Part shown: positions 18,083 through 27,485 of the stretch, piece by piece | Layout of the letters: each line of letters starts with the position of its first letter | Numbering within the stretch: position 1 is the stretch's first letter | Position numbers and translations under genes: made by a program | From: Pseudonocardiales bacterium | Lineage (GTDB): Bacteria; Actinomycetota; Actinomycetes; Mycobacteriales; Pseudonocardiaceae | Direction: 5' to 3' | Length of the DNA: 64,000 bases | Assembly: GCA_019243635.1 (NCBI GenBank) | Contig: JAFAUB010000045.1 | Coordinates: 1 to 64,000 of the forward strand | The notes under the pieces: generated by a model | Told to the model about the DNA's origin: nothing | What the model saw: the letters and a program-made list of their open reading frames with translations, nothing else | Databases searched by the model: none

Positions 18083-19207
18083 CTACCCGGCCGGCAGCCG
18101 CACCGTTACCGCGAGCCCACCGCCGGGCACGGGTTCAGCGTGCACCGTGCCGGCGTGCGCGGCCACCACGGCGCGGACGATCGACAGGCCCAGTCCAGCC
18201 CCGTCGTGGGAGGTCCGGGCCACTCCGCCGCGGTAGAAGGGCTCGAACAGCGCGGTCACCGACTCGGGCGCGACTATCGCGCCTGAACTGCTGACCCGCA
18301 GCGTCACCCGAGGTCCCGCCGTACTCGTGCACACCTCCACCCAGCCGCCACCCACGTTATGCCGCACCGCGTTCTCCACCAGGTTGCCCACCACCCGTTC
18401 CAGCAGCGCGGGGTCGCCCATCGTCAACGCCGATGTCATCCGCGTGCGCACTCGCAGGCCACGGTCTCGGACCTCGGGAGCGACGATCCGCAGCGCGGCG
18501 GCCGCCAGGCCGGCAAGGTCGGTCGGCTCCCGGGCCCGAAGCGCACCGCCCTCGGTCCGGGCCAGCACCAACAAGCCGTCTACCAGCTGCTGGGCGCGCA
18601 ACGTGGCGTCCCGGATCACCGTGGCCATTCGGCGCAGCTCGGTGGTGTCCGCAGCGGGATCCGCCAGCGTGACGTCCACCTCGGTGCGCACGACCGCCAA
18701 CGGTGTCCGCAGCTCGTGGCTGGCGTTCGCGACGAACCGGCGCTGCGACTGGAACGCCGCCTGCAGCCGGTCGAGCATCGCGTCGAAGGTGTCGGCAAGC
18801 TCAGCCACCTCGTCTCTGGGACCCGGCAGCCGCAGCCGCTCGTCCAGCGACTCAGCGGAGAGCCGGCGTGCGGTGGCGGTCACGTCGTGCAGCGGCCGCA
18901 GCACCTGGCCGGTGATCACCCAGGCCAGCAGCACGGTCGCGGTCACCGCGAGCAGGAAGGCCACCGACCCAGCCTGCAGCACGCGCTGCCGGGCTGCCTC
19001 CGCCAACGCCTGCCCGAGCTGGCGGGCGGCCACCGGCACACCATCGACCTTCACGGTGGCGCCCGGCGGCAGGTCCGGCACCGCGGCCACCACCCCGCCG
19101 ACCAGCAACCAGCCCAGCCACAGCAGCAGCGCACTCACCGCCGCCGACAATCCAGTGGCGAGCAACGTGAGCCGGACCCGCAGTCCCGGCCCTCGGCGAG
19201 GCCTCAC
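18083..19207 (-). CDS. Two-component sensor histidine kinase
   Basis: Membrane-bound kinase, 374 aa from GTG 19207 (TTG 19228 possible). TM1 is at the N-terminus (LTLLATGLSAAVSALLLWLGW) and TM2 around residue 90-110, enclosing a short extracytoplasmic sensor of ~45 residues with no known fold. Then come a HAMP domain (VLRPLHDVTATARRLS), the HisKA box ASHELRTPLAVVR with the phospho-His, N-box NLVENAVRHN, and G-box DGAGLGLSIVRA. It follows its regulator gene by 7 nt in one operon. Convergent with rnd (3 nt gap). The signal is unknown. Confidence 0.88.
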   Translation of the reverse strand: MRPRRGPGLRVRLTLLATGLSAAVSALLLWLGWLLVGGVVAAVPDLPPGATVKVDGVPVAARQLGQALAEAARQRVLQAGSVAFLLAVTATVLLAWVITGQVLRPLHDVTATARRLSAESLDERLRLPGPRDEVAELADTFDAMLDRLQAAFQSQRRFVANASHELRTPLAVVRTEVDVTLADPAADTTELRRMATVIRDATLRAQQLVDGLLVLARTEGGALRAREPTDLAGLAAAALRIVAPEVRDRGLRVRTRMTSALTMGDPALLERVVGNLVENAVRHNVGGGWVEVCTSTAGPRVTLRVSSSGAIVAPESVTALFEPFYRGGVARTSHDGAGLGLSIVRAVVAAHAGTVHAEPVPGGGLAVTVRLPAG

Positions 19208-19214
19208 CAGCAGC

Positions 19215-19892
19215 TCAGCCGGGTGCAAGCTCAGCGCTGGGCACCCGGTAACCGGACCCGACCACAGTCTCGATGATGCCCGGTTCGCCGAGCTTCTTCC
19301 GCAAGGTCATCACGGTCACCCGCACCGTGGTGGTGAACGGGTCGGCGTTCTCGTCCCACACCCGCTCCAGCAGCTCTTCGCTGCTGACCAGCCCACCCCC
19401 GGCGGCGAGCAGCACCTCGAGCACCCCGAACTCCTTCCGGGTGAGCTCGACCGGAGTACCGGACCGGCTGACAGTGCGCCGGGACGGGTCGAGCACCACG
19501 TCTCCGGCACTGAGCACGGGGGGCACTGCGGGGGTGGCGCGACGACCCAGCGCTCGCAGCCGAGCCACCAGCTCGGGGAAGGCGAACGGCTTGGACAGGT
19601 AGTCGTCGGCTCCCAAGGACAGCCCAGCCACCCGATCGGACACGGTGCCACTGGCCGTGAGCATCAACACTCGAGTCACCGCGCGGGACCCGGTGATCTC
19701 GGCACACAGCCGGTCACCTGACATCCCGGGCAGGTCGCGGTCGAGCACCACCACGTCATACCGGGTCACGGCGGCCTTCTCATGCCCGCTGTCGCCGTCG
19801 TAGGCGACGTCCACGGCCATGCCCTCACGGCGCAGGCCACGAGCAACCGCATCGGCCAGCGGCTGCTCGTCCTCGACGATCAGAATGCGCAC
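19215..19892 (-). CDS. OmpR-family response regulator
   Basis: 225 aa. The receiver starts VRILIVEDEQPLADAVARGL (acidic residues E-D), with phospho-acceptor in VVVLDRDLPGMSG, LMLTASG, and Lys in DDYLSKPFAFPEL. The winged-helix DNA-binding domain spans ~130-222 (RKEFGVLEVLLAAGGGLVSSEELLERVW, then RVTVMTLRKKLGEPG and GSGYRV). GTG 19892 is the canonical start; frame extension to 19991 is not regulator-like. It is first in the operon with the kinase and lies just downstream of dxs (59 nt). Confidence 0.9.
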   Translation of the reverse strand: MRILIVEDEQPLADAVARGLRREGMAVDVAYDGDSGHEKAAVTRYDVVVLDRDLPGMSGDRLCAEITGSRAVTRVLMLTASGTVSDRVAGLSLGADDYLSKPFAFPELVARLRALGRRATPAVPPVLSAGDVVLDPSRRTVSRSGTPVELTRKEFGVLEVLLAAGGGLVSSEELLERVWDENADPFTTTVRVTVMTLRKKLGEPGIIETVVGSGYRVPSAELAPG

Positions 19893-19950
19893 CCCCCAAC
19901 GGTGCCACACCCCGTCGTCGCCGCAGCCGGCACACCGCTGGGGGATGCGC

Positions 19951-21915
19951 CTAGGAGGTGGTGCCCGGGCTCTCCACTGTGGCGGGTTCACGGCTCGACC
20001 TGATCAGCCCAGCCGCCCAGCCGGTCACCGCCCTGGCGACACCCTGCGCGGTCAGCCCCAGATCCGTGAGCACCTCATCGCGAGAGGCGTGCGCGAGGAA
20101 CCGCTGCGGGATGCCGAGATCACGACACGGCACATCGATCTCAGCATCGCGCAGAGCGGCAGCCAACGACCAGCCGAAACCGCCGTGCCGGCCACCGTCC
20201 TCCACGCTGACGACCAACCGGTGCCGGGCGGCCATCCGCACCAGCGCCTCAGGCACCGGCAACACCCAGCGAGGGTCGACGACGGTGACCCCGACGCCCT
20301 GGTCGGCAAGCCGTCCGGCGGCCGCGACGGCGAGCGCGGCGAACGCGCCGACACCCACCAGCAGCACGTCGTCTCCGTCCGCGAGAGCGGGCCGGGCCAA
20401 CACGTCCATCCCCGCGACACGCTCCAGCGCGGGCACAGCCTCGATCACCGGGCCCTTGGGGAACCGCACCGCGGTCGGTCCGTCGTGCACCGCGACGGCC
20501 TCGACCAGCTCCTCACGCAGAGTGCCGGCGTCCCGGGGTGCGGCCACCCGGATCCCCGGCACGATCCCCAGCACCGACAGGTCCCACATGCCGTTGTGGC
20601 TGGCGCCGTCATCACCGGTGATGCCAGCCCGGTCCAGGGTGATGGTGACAGGGGCGCTCAGCAGCGCCACGTCCATCAGCAGCTGGTCGAACGCCCGGTT
20701 GAGGAACGTCGAGTACAACGACACCACCGGATGCAGTCCCCCCAGGGCCAGCCCCGCCGCGGAGGTGACCGCGTGCTGCTCGGCGATGCCGACGTCGAAG
20801 CAGCGGTCCGGGAAACGCTTGGCGAAGGCGGCCAGGCCGGTCGGGCCGGGCATCGCGGCGGTGATCGCGACCAGGTCCGCACGCTCACCGGCCAGCCTGA
20901 TCAGCTCCTCGGTGAAGACGCTGGTCCAGGTGACACCCGCAGGGGCGATAGGCGCACCGGTCTCGGGGTCCATGACCTTCACCTGGTGCATCAGCTCGGC
21001 GGCGTCGTTCTCGGCGGGCCGGTAGCCGTTGCCCTTGCGGGTCACCGCGTGCACGATCACCGGCCCACCGAAGTCCTTGGCCCGGCGCAGCGCGGCCTCC
21101 ATGGTGCGCAGGTCGTGCCCGTCGACCGGGCCCAGGTACTTCAGGCCGAGATCCTCGAAGAGGATCTGCGGAGCCAGAGCGTCCTTCAAGCCTCGTTTGG
21201 CCGCGTGCAGACCAGCGTAGATCGCCCGACCCACCACCGGGGTGCGCTCCAGGGCCTGCTTGCCGGTGCGGAGCACCAGTTCGTAGCTCGGCTGCAGCCG
21301 CAGCGTGGAGAGGTGGTCGGCGAACCCCCCGATGGTCGGTGAGTAGGAACGACCGTTGTCGTTGACCACGATGATCACCGAGCGGTCCTTGCCGGCGGCG
21401 ATGTTGTTGAGCGCCTCCCAGCACATCCCGCCGGTCAGTGCACCGTCACCGACCACCACGACGACGTGCCGGCGCCGGGGAGAGTAGTCACCGAGCTGGG
21501 CGCCGGCGTGAGCGAAGGCCTTGGCCAGCCCGTCTGCGCAGGACAGCGCCGCGGAGGCGTGACTGGACTCCACCCAGTCGTGCTCGCTCTCGGCGCGGGA
21601 CGGGTAGCCGGACAGGCCACCTCTCTTGCGCAGCCGGTCGAACCCCTCCGCCCGCCCAGTGACGATCTTGTGGACGTACGCCTGGTGGCCGGTGTCAAAG
21701 ATCACCGGATCGTGGGGGGAGTCGAACACCCGATGTATCGCCAAGGTGAGCTCCACCGCGCCCAGGTTCGGGCCCAGGTGCCCTCCGGTGCGAGACACCT
21801 TCTCGACCAGGAACCCGCGGATCTCACCGGCCAACCGCGTCAGAGCGGCCATATCGAGGCGCTTGAGGTCCTGAGGGCTGCGCACCGACTGCAACAGGGT
21901 CACCGTTTCTCCCAC
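19951..21915 (-). CDS. dxs: 1-deoxy-D-xylulose-5-phosphate synthase
   Basis: Thiamine-diphosphate enzyme that condenses pyruvate and glyceraldehyde-3-phosphate at the head of the MEP isoprenoid pathway; 654 aa. It shows [31 protein letters not shown], the ThDP motif [16 protein letters not shown]...NDN, the transketolase central domain with [15 protein letters not shown], and the C-terminal domain with [14 protein letters not shown]. The GTG start at 21915 gives the usual N-terminus. It diverges from ceoB over 130 nt, as in M. tuberculosis (Rv2682c). Confidence 0.95.
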   Translation of the reverse strand: MGETVTLLQSVRSPQDLKRLDMAALTRLAGEIRGFLVEKVSRTGGHLGPNLGAVELTLAIHRVFDSPHDPVIFDTGHQAYVHKIVTGRAEGFDRLRKRGGLSGYPSRAESEHDWVESSHASAALSCADGLAKAFAHAGAQLGDYSPRRRHVVVVVGDGALTGGMCWEALNNIAAGKDRSVIIVVNDNGRSYSPTIGGFADHLSTLRLQPSYELVLRTGKQALERTPVVGRAIYAGLHAAKRGLKDALAPQILFEDLGLKYLGPVDGHDLRTMEAALRRAKDFGGPVIVHAVTRKGNGYRPAENDAAELMHQVKVMDPETGAPIAPAGVTWTSVFTEELIRLAGERADLVAITAAMPGPTGLAAFAKRFPDRCFDVGIAEQHAVTSAAGLALGGLHPVVSLYSTFLNRAFDQLLMDVALLSAPVTITLDRAGITGDDGASHNGMWDLSVLGIVPGIRVAAPRDAGTLREELVEAVAVHDGPTAVRFPKGPVIEAVPALERVAGMDVLARPALADGDDVLLVGVGAFAALAVAAAGRLADQGVGVTVVDPRWVLPVPEALVRMAARHRLVVSVEDGGRHGGFGWSLAAALRDAEIDVPCRDLGIPQRFLAHASRDEVLTDLGLTAQGVARAVTGWAAGLIRSSREPATVESPGTTS

Positions 21916-22045
21916 CTCGCTCGTCAGCCGCCCACCCTACGGAGGCGCGCTTCTTCGGAGCCGCAGTCTACGGAGCCGGAACACCAGGCCGCCCGAATGC
22001 TGCATACTGCGGTTTCCCGGCAACCGTCGACCCAGGGGTGACCGC

Positions 22046-22708
22046 GTGCATGTCGTGATCATGGGTTGTGGTCGGGTGGGCGCCGGCCTGGCCCTCGCGC
22101 TGGAACGTCTCGGCCACGACGTGGCGGTGATCGACCAGAGTCAGCAGGCCTTCCGCCGGCTCGGCGCCGACTTTCACGGCCAGCACGTTCGCGGCGCCGG
22201 CTTCGACCGCCAGGTACTCGTCAAGGCCGGGATCGAGCAGGCGAGGGCGTTCGCCGCAGTATCCAACGGTGACAACTCCAATATCATCGCGGCTCGGGTC
22301 GCCCGGGAGACGTTCGGGGTGGCGCACGTCGTCGCCAGGATCTACGACCCCAAGCGGGCTGCGGTCTACGAGCGACTCGGCATCCCGACCGTGGCCACCG
22401 TGCCCTGGACCACCGACCGCTTCCTGAGGATGCTGCTACCCGATGCCGGCGCAGCGGCATGGCACGACCCTTCGGGCAGGGTGGCGGTACTGCAGCTGCC
22501 GCTGCACGAGGGCTGGGCCGGGCACACCGTGGGCGAGGTGGAGGAACACACCGGCGCGCGGATCGCCTTCATCGTCCGGTTCGGAACTGGAGTGTTGCCG
22601 AGCCACCACAGCGTGGTGCAGGCCGACGACCAGGTGTACGCCGCGGCCGTCTCCGGCACCGTCACCGACGTCACCACTGCGGCGGCCACCGCGCCTCCAC
22701 ACGACTGA
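22046..22708 (+). CDS. ceoB: TrkA-type K(+) uptake NAD-binding protein (CeoB-like)
   Basis: Cytoplasmic regulatory subunit of a Trk/Ktr-type potassium transporter, 220 aa. The RCK_N Rossmann domain (VVIMGCGRVGAGLALALERLGHDVAVID) fills residues 1-~135, with an RCK_C domain after it (AVLQLPLHEGWAGHTVGEVEEHTGARI). GTG 22046 is preceded by GGGGTG about 5 nt upstream. It pairs with the next gene as in Rv2691-Rv2692. No membrane subunit is nearby. Confidence 0.85.
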   Translation: MHVVIMGCGRVGAGLALALERLGHDVAVIDQSQQAFRRLGADFHGQHVRGAGFDRQVLVKAGIEQARAFAAVSNGDNSNIIAARVARETFGVAHVVARIYDPKRAAVYERLGIPTVATVPWTTDRFLRMLLPDAGAAAWHDPSGRVAVLQLPLHEGWAGHTVGEVEEHTGARIAFIVRFGTGVLPSHHSVVQADDQVYAAAVSGTVTDVTTAAATAPPHD

Positions 22709-22780
22709 CCCCACGAGTGAGCCACCGCACCCGACCGACCTGGAGTCCACCGACCGGACTCCACCGACCTGGGAGCAGCC

Positions 22781-23446
22781 ATGCGCGTGACCATCGCCGG
22801 AGCGGGCGCGGTGGGCCGGTCCATCGCGGCCGAACTGCTCGAGTTCGGCCACCAGGTGATGCTCATCGAGCGAGATCCCGACCAGATCGACCCGCGCGAG
22901 GTCGAGGGCGCCGAATGGGTCCTCGCCGACGCCTGCGAGCTGGCCTCGTTGGAGGAGGCCGGGCTGGAGCACTCCGACGTCGTGATCGCGGCGACCGGCG
23001 ATGACAAGGTGAACCTGGTGGTCTCGCTGCTGGCCAAGACCGAGTTCGCGGTACGTCGGGTCGTGGCCCGGGTCAACAACCCGCGAAACGAGTGGCTGTT
23101 CACCGAGGCGTGGGGGGTGGACGTCGCGGTGTCGACCCCGCGGATGCTCGCCGCGATGGTCGAGGAAGCGGTCTCGGTCGGTGACCTGGTGCGACTGATG
23201 ACCCTGCGGCAGGGGCAGGCGAACCTGGTCGAGGTCACGCTGCCGGCGGATACGCCCCTGGCCGGACAGCCGGTGCGGCAGCTGCGGCTGCCCGTCGACG
23301 CCGCACTGGTCACCATCCTGCGTGGTGGCCGGGTGATCGTCCCGCACGGTGACGATACCCTCGAGGGTGGGGACGAGCTGCTCTTCGTCGCCGCCGCGGA
23401 GGTGGAGCCCGAGGTGCGCACGGCACTAGGTCCTCACCAGAGCTAA
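22781..23446 (+). CDS. ceoC: TrkA-type K(+) uptake protein (CeoC-like)
   Basis: Second RCK protein, 221 aa, homologous to its neighbour: N-terminal MRVTIAGAGAVGRSIAAELLEFGHQVMLIE with the GxGxxG NAD site, ATGDDKVNLVVSLLAKTEF, and an RCK_C domain ending in ALVTILRGGRVIVPHGDDTLEGGDELLF. It lies 72 nt after ceoB; the gap contains imperfect CCACCGACCTGGAGT-type repeats. Its stop TAA overlaps the stop of the convergent DUF3159 gene by 4 nt. Confidence 0.86.
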   Translation: MRVTIAGAGAVGRSIAAELLEFGHQVMLIERDPDQIDPREVEGAEWVLADACELASLEEAGLEHSDVVIAATGDDKVNLVVSLLAKTEFAVRRVVARVNNPRNEWLFTEAWGVDVAVSTPRMLAAMVEEAVSVGDLVRLMTLRQGQANLVEVTLPADTPLAGQPVRQLRLPVDAALVTILRGGRVIVPHGDDTLEGGDELLFVAAAEVEPEVRTALGPHQS

Positions 23447-24102
23447 CCGTCCACCCGCACAGCGCGACGGATAGCCCAGATGGTGACCAGTGCAGCCACC
23501 GCGGTCAGCGGCAGGCCCATCGCCAGCCGGGCCACTCCGAGCCAGTCCGTCTGCCGCAGGTCGTACAGGTAGCGCTGCACACCGAAACGGGCCAGCAGGA
23601 ACACCGCCCAGACCATGGTCGCCACGTCGAAGCCGAACCGGGCGCGGCGGTCGGTGCGCCAGCCGAACCCAGAACCGTTGAGCACCGACCACAGCACGCC
23701 GACCAGCGGACGGCGCACAACTATGGACAGCGTCAGCGTCAACCCGGCGAGAAGGCTGTACCAGATGCCGTACAGGAAGAAGCCCCGTGCCTGTCCGGTG
23801 TGGTAGGCGATGAAGGCGCAGACAGCCACCCCGAGGATCCCGGACACGGCCGGCTGGAGAGGCTCCCGGCGCAGCCGCCGCCACACCCCCACCGCGACTG
23901 CGGCACCCAGCGACGCCCAGATCGCCGGTTGCAGCCCGGCCAACGGGTTCACCGCGACGAAGACCACAGCGGGGACCACCGAGGCCACCAGACCCCCGAC
24001 GCCACCCAGCTGTTCCAGCAGAGTGGGAGCGCGCGGCTCGGAGCCCGCTAGGGCCTCGACGTTCGGATGCTGGGTCGACGGGTCCGGCAGAGGTTGAGTC
24101 AT
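23443..24102 (-). CDS. DUF3159 membrane protein
   Basis: 219-aa integral membrane protein of the actinobacterial DUF3159 family (Rv2693c position). About six hydrophobic helices follow a soluble N-terminal segment: VASVVPAVVFVAVNPL, PAIWASLGAAVAVGVW, ISGILGVAVCAFIAYHTG, the GIWYSLLAGLTLTLSIVV stretch and two more. Function is unknown. ATG 24102 overlaps the stop of the OB-fold gene as ATGA, so the two are translationally coupled. Confidence 0.85.
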   Translation of the reverse strand: MTQPLPDPSTQHPNVEALAGSEPRAPTLLEQLGGVGGLVASVVPAVVFVAVNPLAGLQPAIWASLGAAVAVGVWRRLRREPLQPAVSGILGVAVCAFIAYHTGQARGFFLYGIWYSLLAGLTLTLSIVVRRPLVGVLWSVLNGSGFGWRTDRRARFGFDVATMVWAVFLLARFGVQRYLYDLRQTDWLGVARLAMGLPLTAVAALVTIWAIRRAVRVDG

Positions 24103-24476
24103 AAGCTCCGCTGCAGTTCGTAGTAGGGGTTGTAGAGAACCTTGCGGCCGTCCCGGACGGCGATCCGGCCCGATGCCTTCACGGTACGGCCGGGTTCGAT
24201 GCCGGCGATTCTCCGCCGCCCCAGCCACACCAGGGTGATCGCCTCTGAGCCATCGAACAGCTCCGCCTCCAGGGTAGGCACCGCAGCCCGGGGGCAGTGC
24301 TCCACACTGCGCAGCCGGCCCAGGACGGTGACCGCCTGACCGGAGCTGCACTCGCTGGCGCGCCGCGCGCCGGACTGCTCGGCACGGCGAGCCAGCTCCT
24401 CGGCGTCCAGTTCGGAGGCATCGCTGGTGAACTGGTGGACGAGTCGCCGCCAGTAGCCGGGGGACGCACCGTTCAT
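24099..24476 (-). CDS. OB-fold nucleic-acid-binding protein
   Basis: 125-aa protein equivalent to Rv2694c. Residues ~45-120 form a single-stranded nucleic-acid-binding OB fold of the RecG/AsnRS type: QAVTVLGRLRSVEHCPR, LEAELFDGSEAITLVWLGRRRIAGIEPGR, and ASGRIAVRDGRKVLYNPYYEL. The N-terminal ~40 residues are helical. ATG 24476 is chosen from the family start; the frame extends further but without homology. No RBS stands out. Operon with DUF3159. Confidence 0.82.
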   Translation of the reverse strand: MNGASPGYWRRLVHQFTSDASELDAEELARRAEQSGARRASECSSGQAVTVLGRLRSVEHCPRAAVPTLEAELFDGSEAITLVWLGRRRIAGIEPGRTVKASGRIAVRDGRKVLYNPYYELQRSL

Positions 24477-24613
24477 GTCGATCTCCGGGCTGCGATCGCG
24501 GGTACCTCGATGGACCCACCCGAGGCCCAGCGTAAACCACTGGCACCGGGTAACCGATGGCGCTGCGACTCCACTCGGCCACGACCGGTGTCGTCCCTGT
24601 AGGTTCAGCCCCG

Positions 24614-25330
24614 CTAGGTGGCGTCCCCGGCGCCCTCGGCGGCGGCGACCAGCTCGGCGGTGGCCTGCTTGAGCTGCTCTCCCAGCGGCCCAGGCAGCCG
24701 CAGTGGCAACGGGCTGCGCACCGGCATCGGTTCCAGACCACGCACCACCACGGTCTGCCGGATGACATCGCGCAGCAGCGCGCTCCGACCGTCGGCATGC
24801 TCGGCAGGCCCGGCCGCGACGCCGCGCAGCATCCACCGCGGCCCGTCTACCGCCACGAACCGCAGCACCCCCTGCTCGGTCACGGCCTCGATCTCCTCGC
24901 CCCACTCACCAGCGGTCCGCCCGACCCCCGCACCATCAGCTCGCAGCCTGCTCACCAGCTCCGAGGCGACCTCGCGCCACAACCCGCCACTGCGGGGAGC
25001 GGCGAAAGCGGTGATCGTGAACTGGCCGAGACCGGTCAGCAGGTGCACCGCGCGCACCGGACCGGAGCTGTCCACCTCGACCTGAAGTTGCGCGCCCTCC
25101 GGCACCGGCAACCGTAGTGAGCCGAGATCCAGCCTGACCCAGCCGTCATCGGGCGCATCGTCAACGTCGTAGGGCCCGAACGCCGGCCCCCCGCCGGCAA
25201 CGTCCTCCGGGACGGCAACATGCCCGGGCACGGCAACATGCCCGGGCACACTGTCCGAGGCTCCGTCGCGAGGCTGCGGCTGTGCACTGATGCGGGCCCT
25301 GGGCTGGGCCTTGGTCCGACGTCCGAACAC
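24614..25330 (-). CDS. DUF3710 family protein
   Basis: 238-aa cytoplasmic protein of the actinobacterial DUF3710 family (Rv2696c position). The conserved core is GPYDVDDAPDDGWVRLDLGSLRLPVPEGAQ, then LTGLGQFTITAFAAPRSGGLW, and GEEIEAVTEQGVLRFVAVDGPRWMLRGV. The N-terminal ~50 residues are low complexity with the repeat VPGHVA in tandem, encoded by near-identical 18-nt units around 25195-25250. GTG start with GGGAGAG upstream. Its usual partner dut is absent between this gene and the DUF3093 gene. Confidence 0.85.
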   Translation of the reverse strand: MFGRRTKAQPRARISAQPQPRDGASDSVPGHVAVPGHVAVPEDVAGGGPAFGPYDVDDAPDDGWVRLDLGSLRLPVPEGAQLQVEVDSSGPVRAVHLLTGLGQFTITAFAAPRSGGLWREVASELVSRLRADGAGVGRTAGEWGEEIEAVTEQGVLRFVAVDGPRWMLRGVAAGPAEHADGRSALLRDVIRQTVVVRGLEPMPVRSPLPLRLPGPLGEQLKQATAELVAAAEGAGDAT

Positions 25331-25469
25331 CGCTCAGCACTCTCCCTTCGGCTCCGGCGCCGTCAGCGTGGGAGTACCCGGGCACCGGCATCTCCGAAGC
25401 CGGGTGGACAGCACCTCGAGGAGGAACATCTCGGCCGGGCACACGAGCGGCGAGACTACCCTCGGTCCG

Positions 25470-26045
25470 GTGCCCGATCGACAAGCCCCCGACGACCGGC
25501 GTCCGCCTGACGCCAAGCCGGCCTTCGATGAGCATCCGCCGGTCTTCGAGGAACGTCTCCCGGTCTTCGAAGAACGTCTCACAGTGCCGTTATGGTGGTG
25601 GCCGCTGGGTTTCGGGGTGGCCACGTTGCTGGCCGCCGAGGTGCACATGGGGTACCCGGGAGTGCGCTCCTGGCTGCCTTACCTGCTGATAGTGCCGCTG
25701 ACCAGCGTGGTACTGATGCGGATGGGTCGGCATCGGGTTACGTTGCGTGGCGGCGAGCTGCGGGTGGGGTCGGCGCACGTCCCGATCCGGTATCTGGGGC
25801 GGGTCCAGGTGATCTACCCGAACGCCAAGCGCCGCGCGCTGGGTCCGGATCTGGACCCAGCGGCGTTCGTGCTGCACACCGGGTGGGTGGGGCCTGTGTT
25901 GCGTATCACCCTCACCGATCCAGCGGACCCCACCCCCTACTGGATCTTCAGTGTCCGTCAGGCCGAGAAGCTCGCCGCGTTGCTGCGGGGCGACACCGAC
26001 GAGGTGCGCCGCGACGGCTCCGGGCCGCGCTCCCCCGGCCGGTAG
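25470..26045 (+). CDS. DUF3093 family membrane protein
   Basis: 191-aa protein like Rv2698. A proline-rich N-terminus carries the repeat PVFEERL twice, then two TM helices (LWWWPLGFGVATLLAAEVHM and LPYLLIVPLTSVVLM) and a PH-like C-terminal domain (HRVTLRGGELRVGSAHVPIRYLG, WIFSVRQAEKLAALL). The GTG start lacks a Shine-Dalgarno but TACCCT ends 7 nt upstream, fitting a leaderless transcript. Function is unknown. Confidence 0.82.
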   Translation: MPDRQAPDDRRPPDAKPAFDEHPPVFEERLPVFEERLTVPLWWWPLGFGVATLLAAEVHMGYPGVRSWLPYLLIVPLTSVVLMRMGRHRVTLRGGELRVGSAHVPIRYLGRVQVIYPNAKRRALGPDLDPAAFVLHTGWVGPVLRITLTDPADPTPYWIFSVRQAEKLAALLRGDTDEVRRDGSGPRSPGR

Positions 26046-26128
26046 GCGCCGGTGGACAGTGCCTGATATGGGGCCTGATGGGGGGCCTCATCCGGGAGCC
26101 TGAGACGGGAACCGGTGCAGGAGCCCTC

Positions 26129-26431
26129 TCAGGCCGCGCAGTCCCGGCAGACCATCCGCCCGTTGCGTTGCTCGGCCAGCCTACTGCGGTGATGGACGAG
26201 GAAGCAGCTCGAACAGGTGAACTCATCGGCCTGTTTGGGCAGCACTCGAACGGTCAGCTCCTCGCCGGACAGGTCGGCGCCAGGCAGCTCGAAGTTCTCT
26301 GCGGACTCCGACTCGTCGACGTCGACCGCACCGGACTGCGCCTCGTTTCGTCTCGCCTTGAGCTCGTCCAGCGAGTCCTCGACAAGCTCATCCGCCTCGC
26401 TCCGCCGGGGAGCGTCGTAGTCGGTCGCCAT
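26129..26431 (-). CDS. DUF4193 zinc-ribbon-like protein
   Basis: 100-aa acidic protein of the actinobacterial DUF4193 family (Rv2699c position). Residues 1-70 are acidic and helical (ADELVEDSLDELKARRNEA). The C-terminus has four cysteines, CSSC and CRDC, around LVHHRSRLAEQRNG, a zinc-ribbon arrangement. ATG 26431 is supported by homology and by GGGTGGGA upstream on the minus strand. Its function is unknown; conservation suggests a role tied to transcription or sigA-region biology, which is inference. Confidence 0.87.
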   Translation of the reverse strand: MATDYDAPRRSEADELVEDSLDELKARRNEAQSGAVDVDESESAENFELPGADLSGEELTVRVLPKQADEFTCSSCFLVHHRSRLAEQRNGRMVCRDCAA

Positions 26432-26773
26432 GATTCCCACCCCTGAGTCGTACGGGTCGTGCCGCAGCACAAACGCACAGGCACGGTAATTTGTGCCCGA
26501 GACGTCGGTCACACTTCTCGACGCTGCGGGTACGGCCCTGGTACGCCGTACCACGAGCCGCTTGGCGGCGCCGGAGCGGCGAGAGAATAGCTCGCCGACC
26601 AGCGCGGGCTGCGGATTTCCCCGGCGTGTCGCGTGCGCGGCGCGTCTGCTCTGGCAGCCGAGTGGGGGAACCCGACCTCGGACACGCCGCAGCCGGCTGC
26701 GCCACTCCCATCCCGCCTCTACGCTCAGGTGTCAGGGGCTGGCCGGGTAGTACAGGCCAGGAAGGGCGGGGCC
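26432..26773. other. Divergent intergenic region DUF4193/cei
   Basis: 342 nt. Near the DUF4193 start is an AT-richer island with inverted arms GCACAAA (26467-26473) and TTTGTGC (26490-26496), a possible promoter or operator. The rest is GC-rich with no gene or RNA that I can support. Confidence 0.4.
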
Positions 26774-27478
26774 GTGGCGGCGGTGGGCTCGTCAAGCGCG
26801 CGGGTGAAGGGTTACCGCACCCCCAGGCCGATGCGCGCGGTCCTGCTGGCGGTGGTTCTCAGCACCGCGGCGGGGCTGGTCTGGTTCAGCGCGCTGCATC
26901 AGACCCAGGATGGCTGTCAAGCCACCTCCAGCGAGCGGCTCCCGGCCAACGGACTGGATACCGTGCCGCCGGCGCCACCCCAGCTCACGCGAGTCCGCGT
27001 GCTCAACGCGGGCGGCGTGCTCGGCGAGGCCGCCATCGTCGACGGCGCGCTGGCCCACCTGGGGTTCGCCGCCACCACCACGCCCGCGAACGATCCGCAG
27101 TACCCCGCCTTCGACCTGCACTGCTACGGGGAGATCCGCTTCGGCCCCGAGGGGCAGGCCGCTGCCCGGACGTTGAGCTTGGCGGTACCCTGCGCTGAAC
27201 TCGTCCGCGACGGCCGCCCAGACACGGGGGTCGACCTGGCGCTGGGCACCAGGTTCGTCGCGCTGCGACCCAACGACGCGGCTCGCACGGCTCTGCTGGA
27301 CCTGGCCGAACTCGGGCAGCCAGTGCCGGCTCAGTCCTCCCTCCGCAGCCTAGGCACCCAGGTGGGATCCCGGTCGATGCCCCAGCCCGGGCCCCAGGCC
27401 GTGACAGCGCGGAGGGCACAGTCGGTGTCCGGGGTGAGCCGGGACCTCCTTCACCGGGCGCGTCAGGTGAGCTGCTGA
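26774..27478 (+). CDS. cei: Envelope integrity protein Cei (LytR C-terminal domain)
   Basis: 234-aa protein in the position of Rv2700. One N-terminal membrane anchor (MRAVLLAVVLSTAAGLVWFSAL) is followed by an extracytoplasmic LytR_C domain: LTRVRVLNAGGVLGEAAIVDGALAHLGF and FDLHCYGEIRFGPEGQAAARTLSLAVPCAEL, with paired Cys. In M. tuberculosis this protein supports envelope integrity. GTG 26774 fits the family; an AGGAAGG-like sequence lies ~10 nt upstream. Converges on suhB with 7 nt between stops. Confidence 0.83.
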   Translation: MAAVGSSSARVKGYRTPRPMRAVLLAVVLSTAAGLVWFSALHQTQDGCQATSSERLPANGLDTVPPAPPQLTRVRVLNAGGVLGEAAIVDGALAHLGFAATTTPANDPQYPAFDLHCYGEIRFGPEGQAAARTLSLAVPCAELVRDGRPDTGVDLALGTRFVALRPNDAARTALLDLAELGQPVPAQSSLRSLGTQVGSRSMPQPGPQAVTARRAQSVSGVSRDLLHRARQVSC

Positions 27479-27485
27479 CACGCCG

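Noticed and set aside
18327-21342. Long plus-strand frames opposite the histidine kinase, regulator and dxs
   Set aside because: Antisense shadows: no start sites with ribosome binding sites, no family features, and the minus-strand genes have full motif sets.
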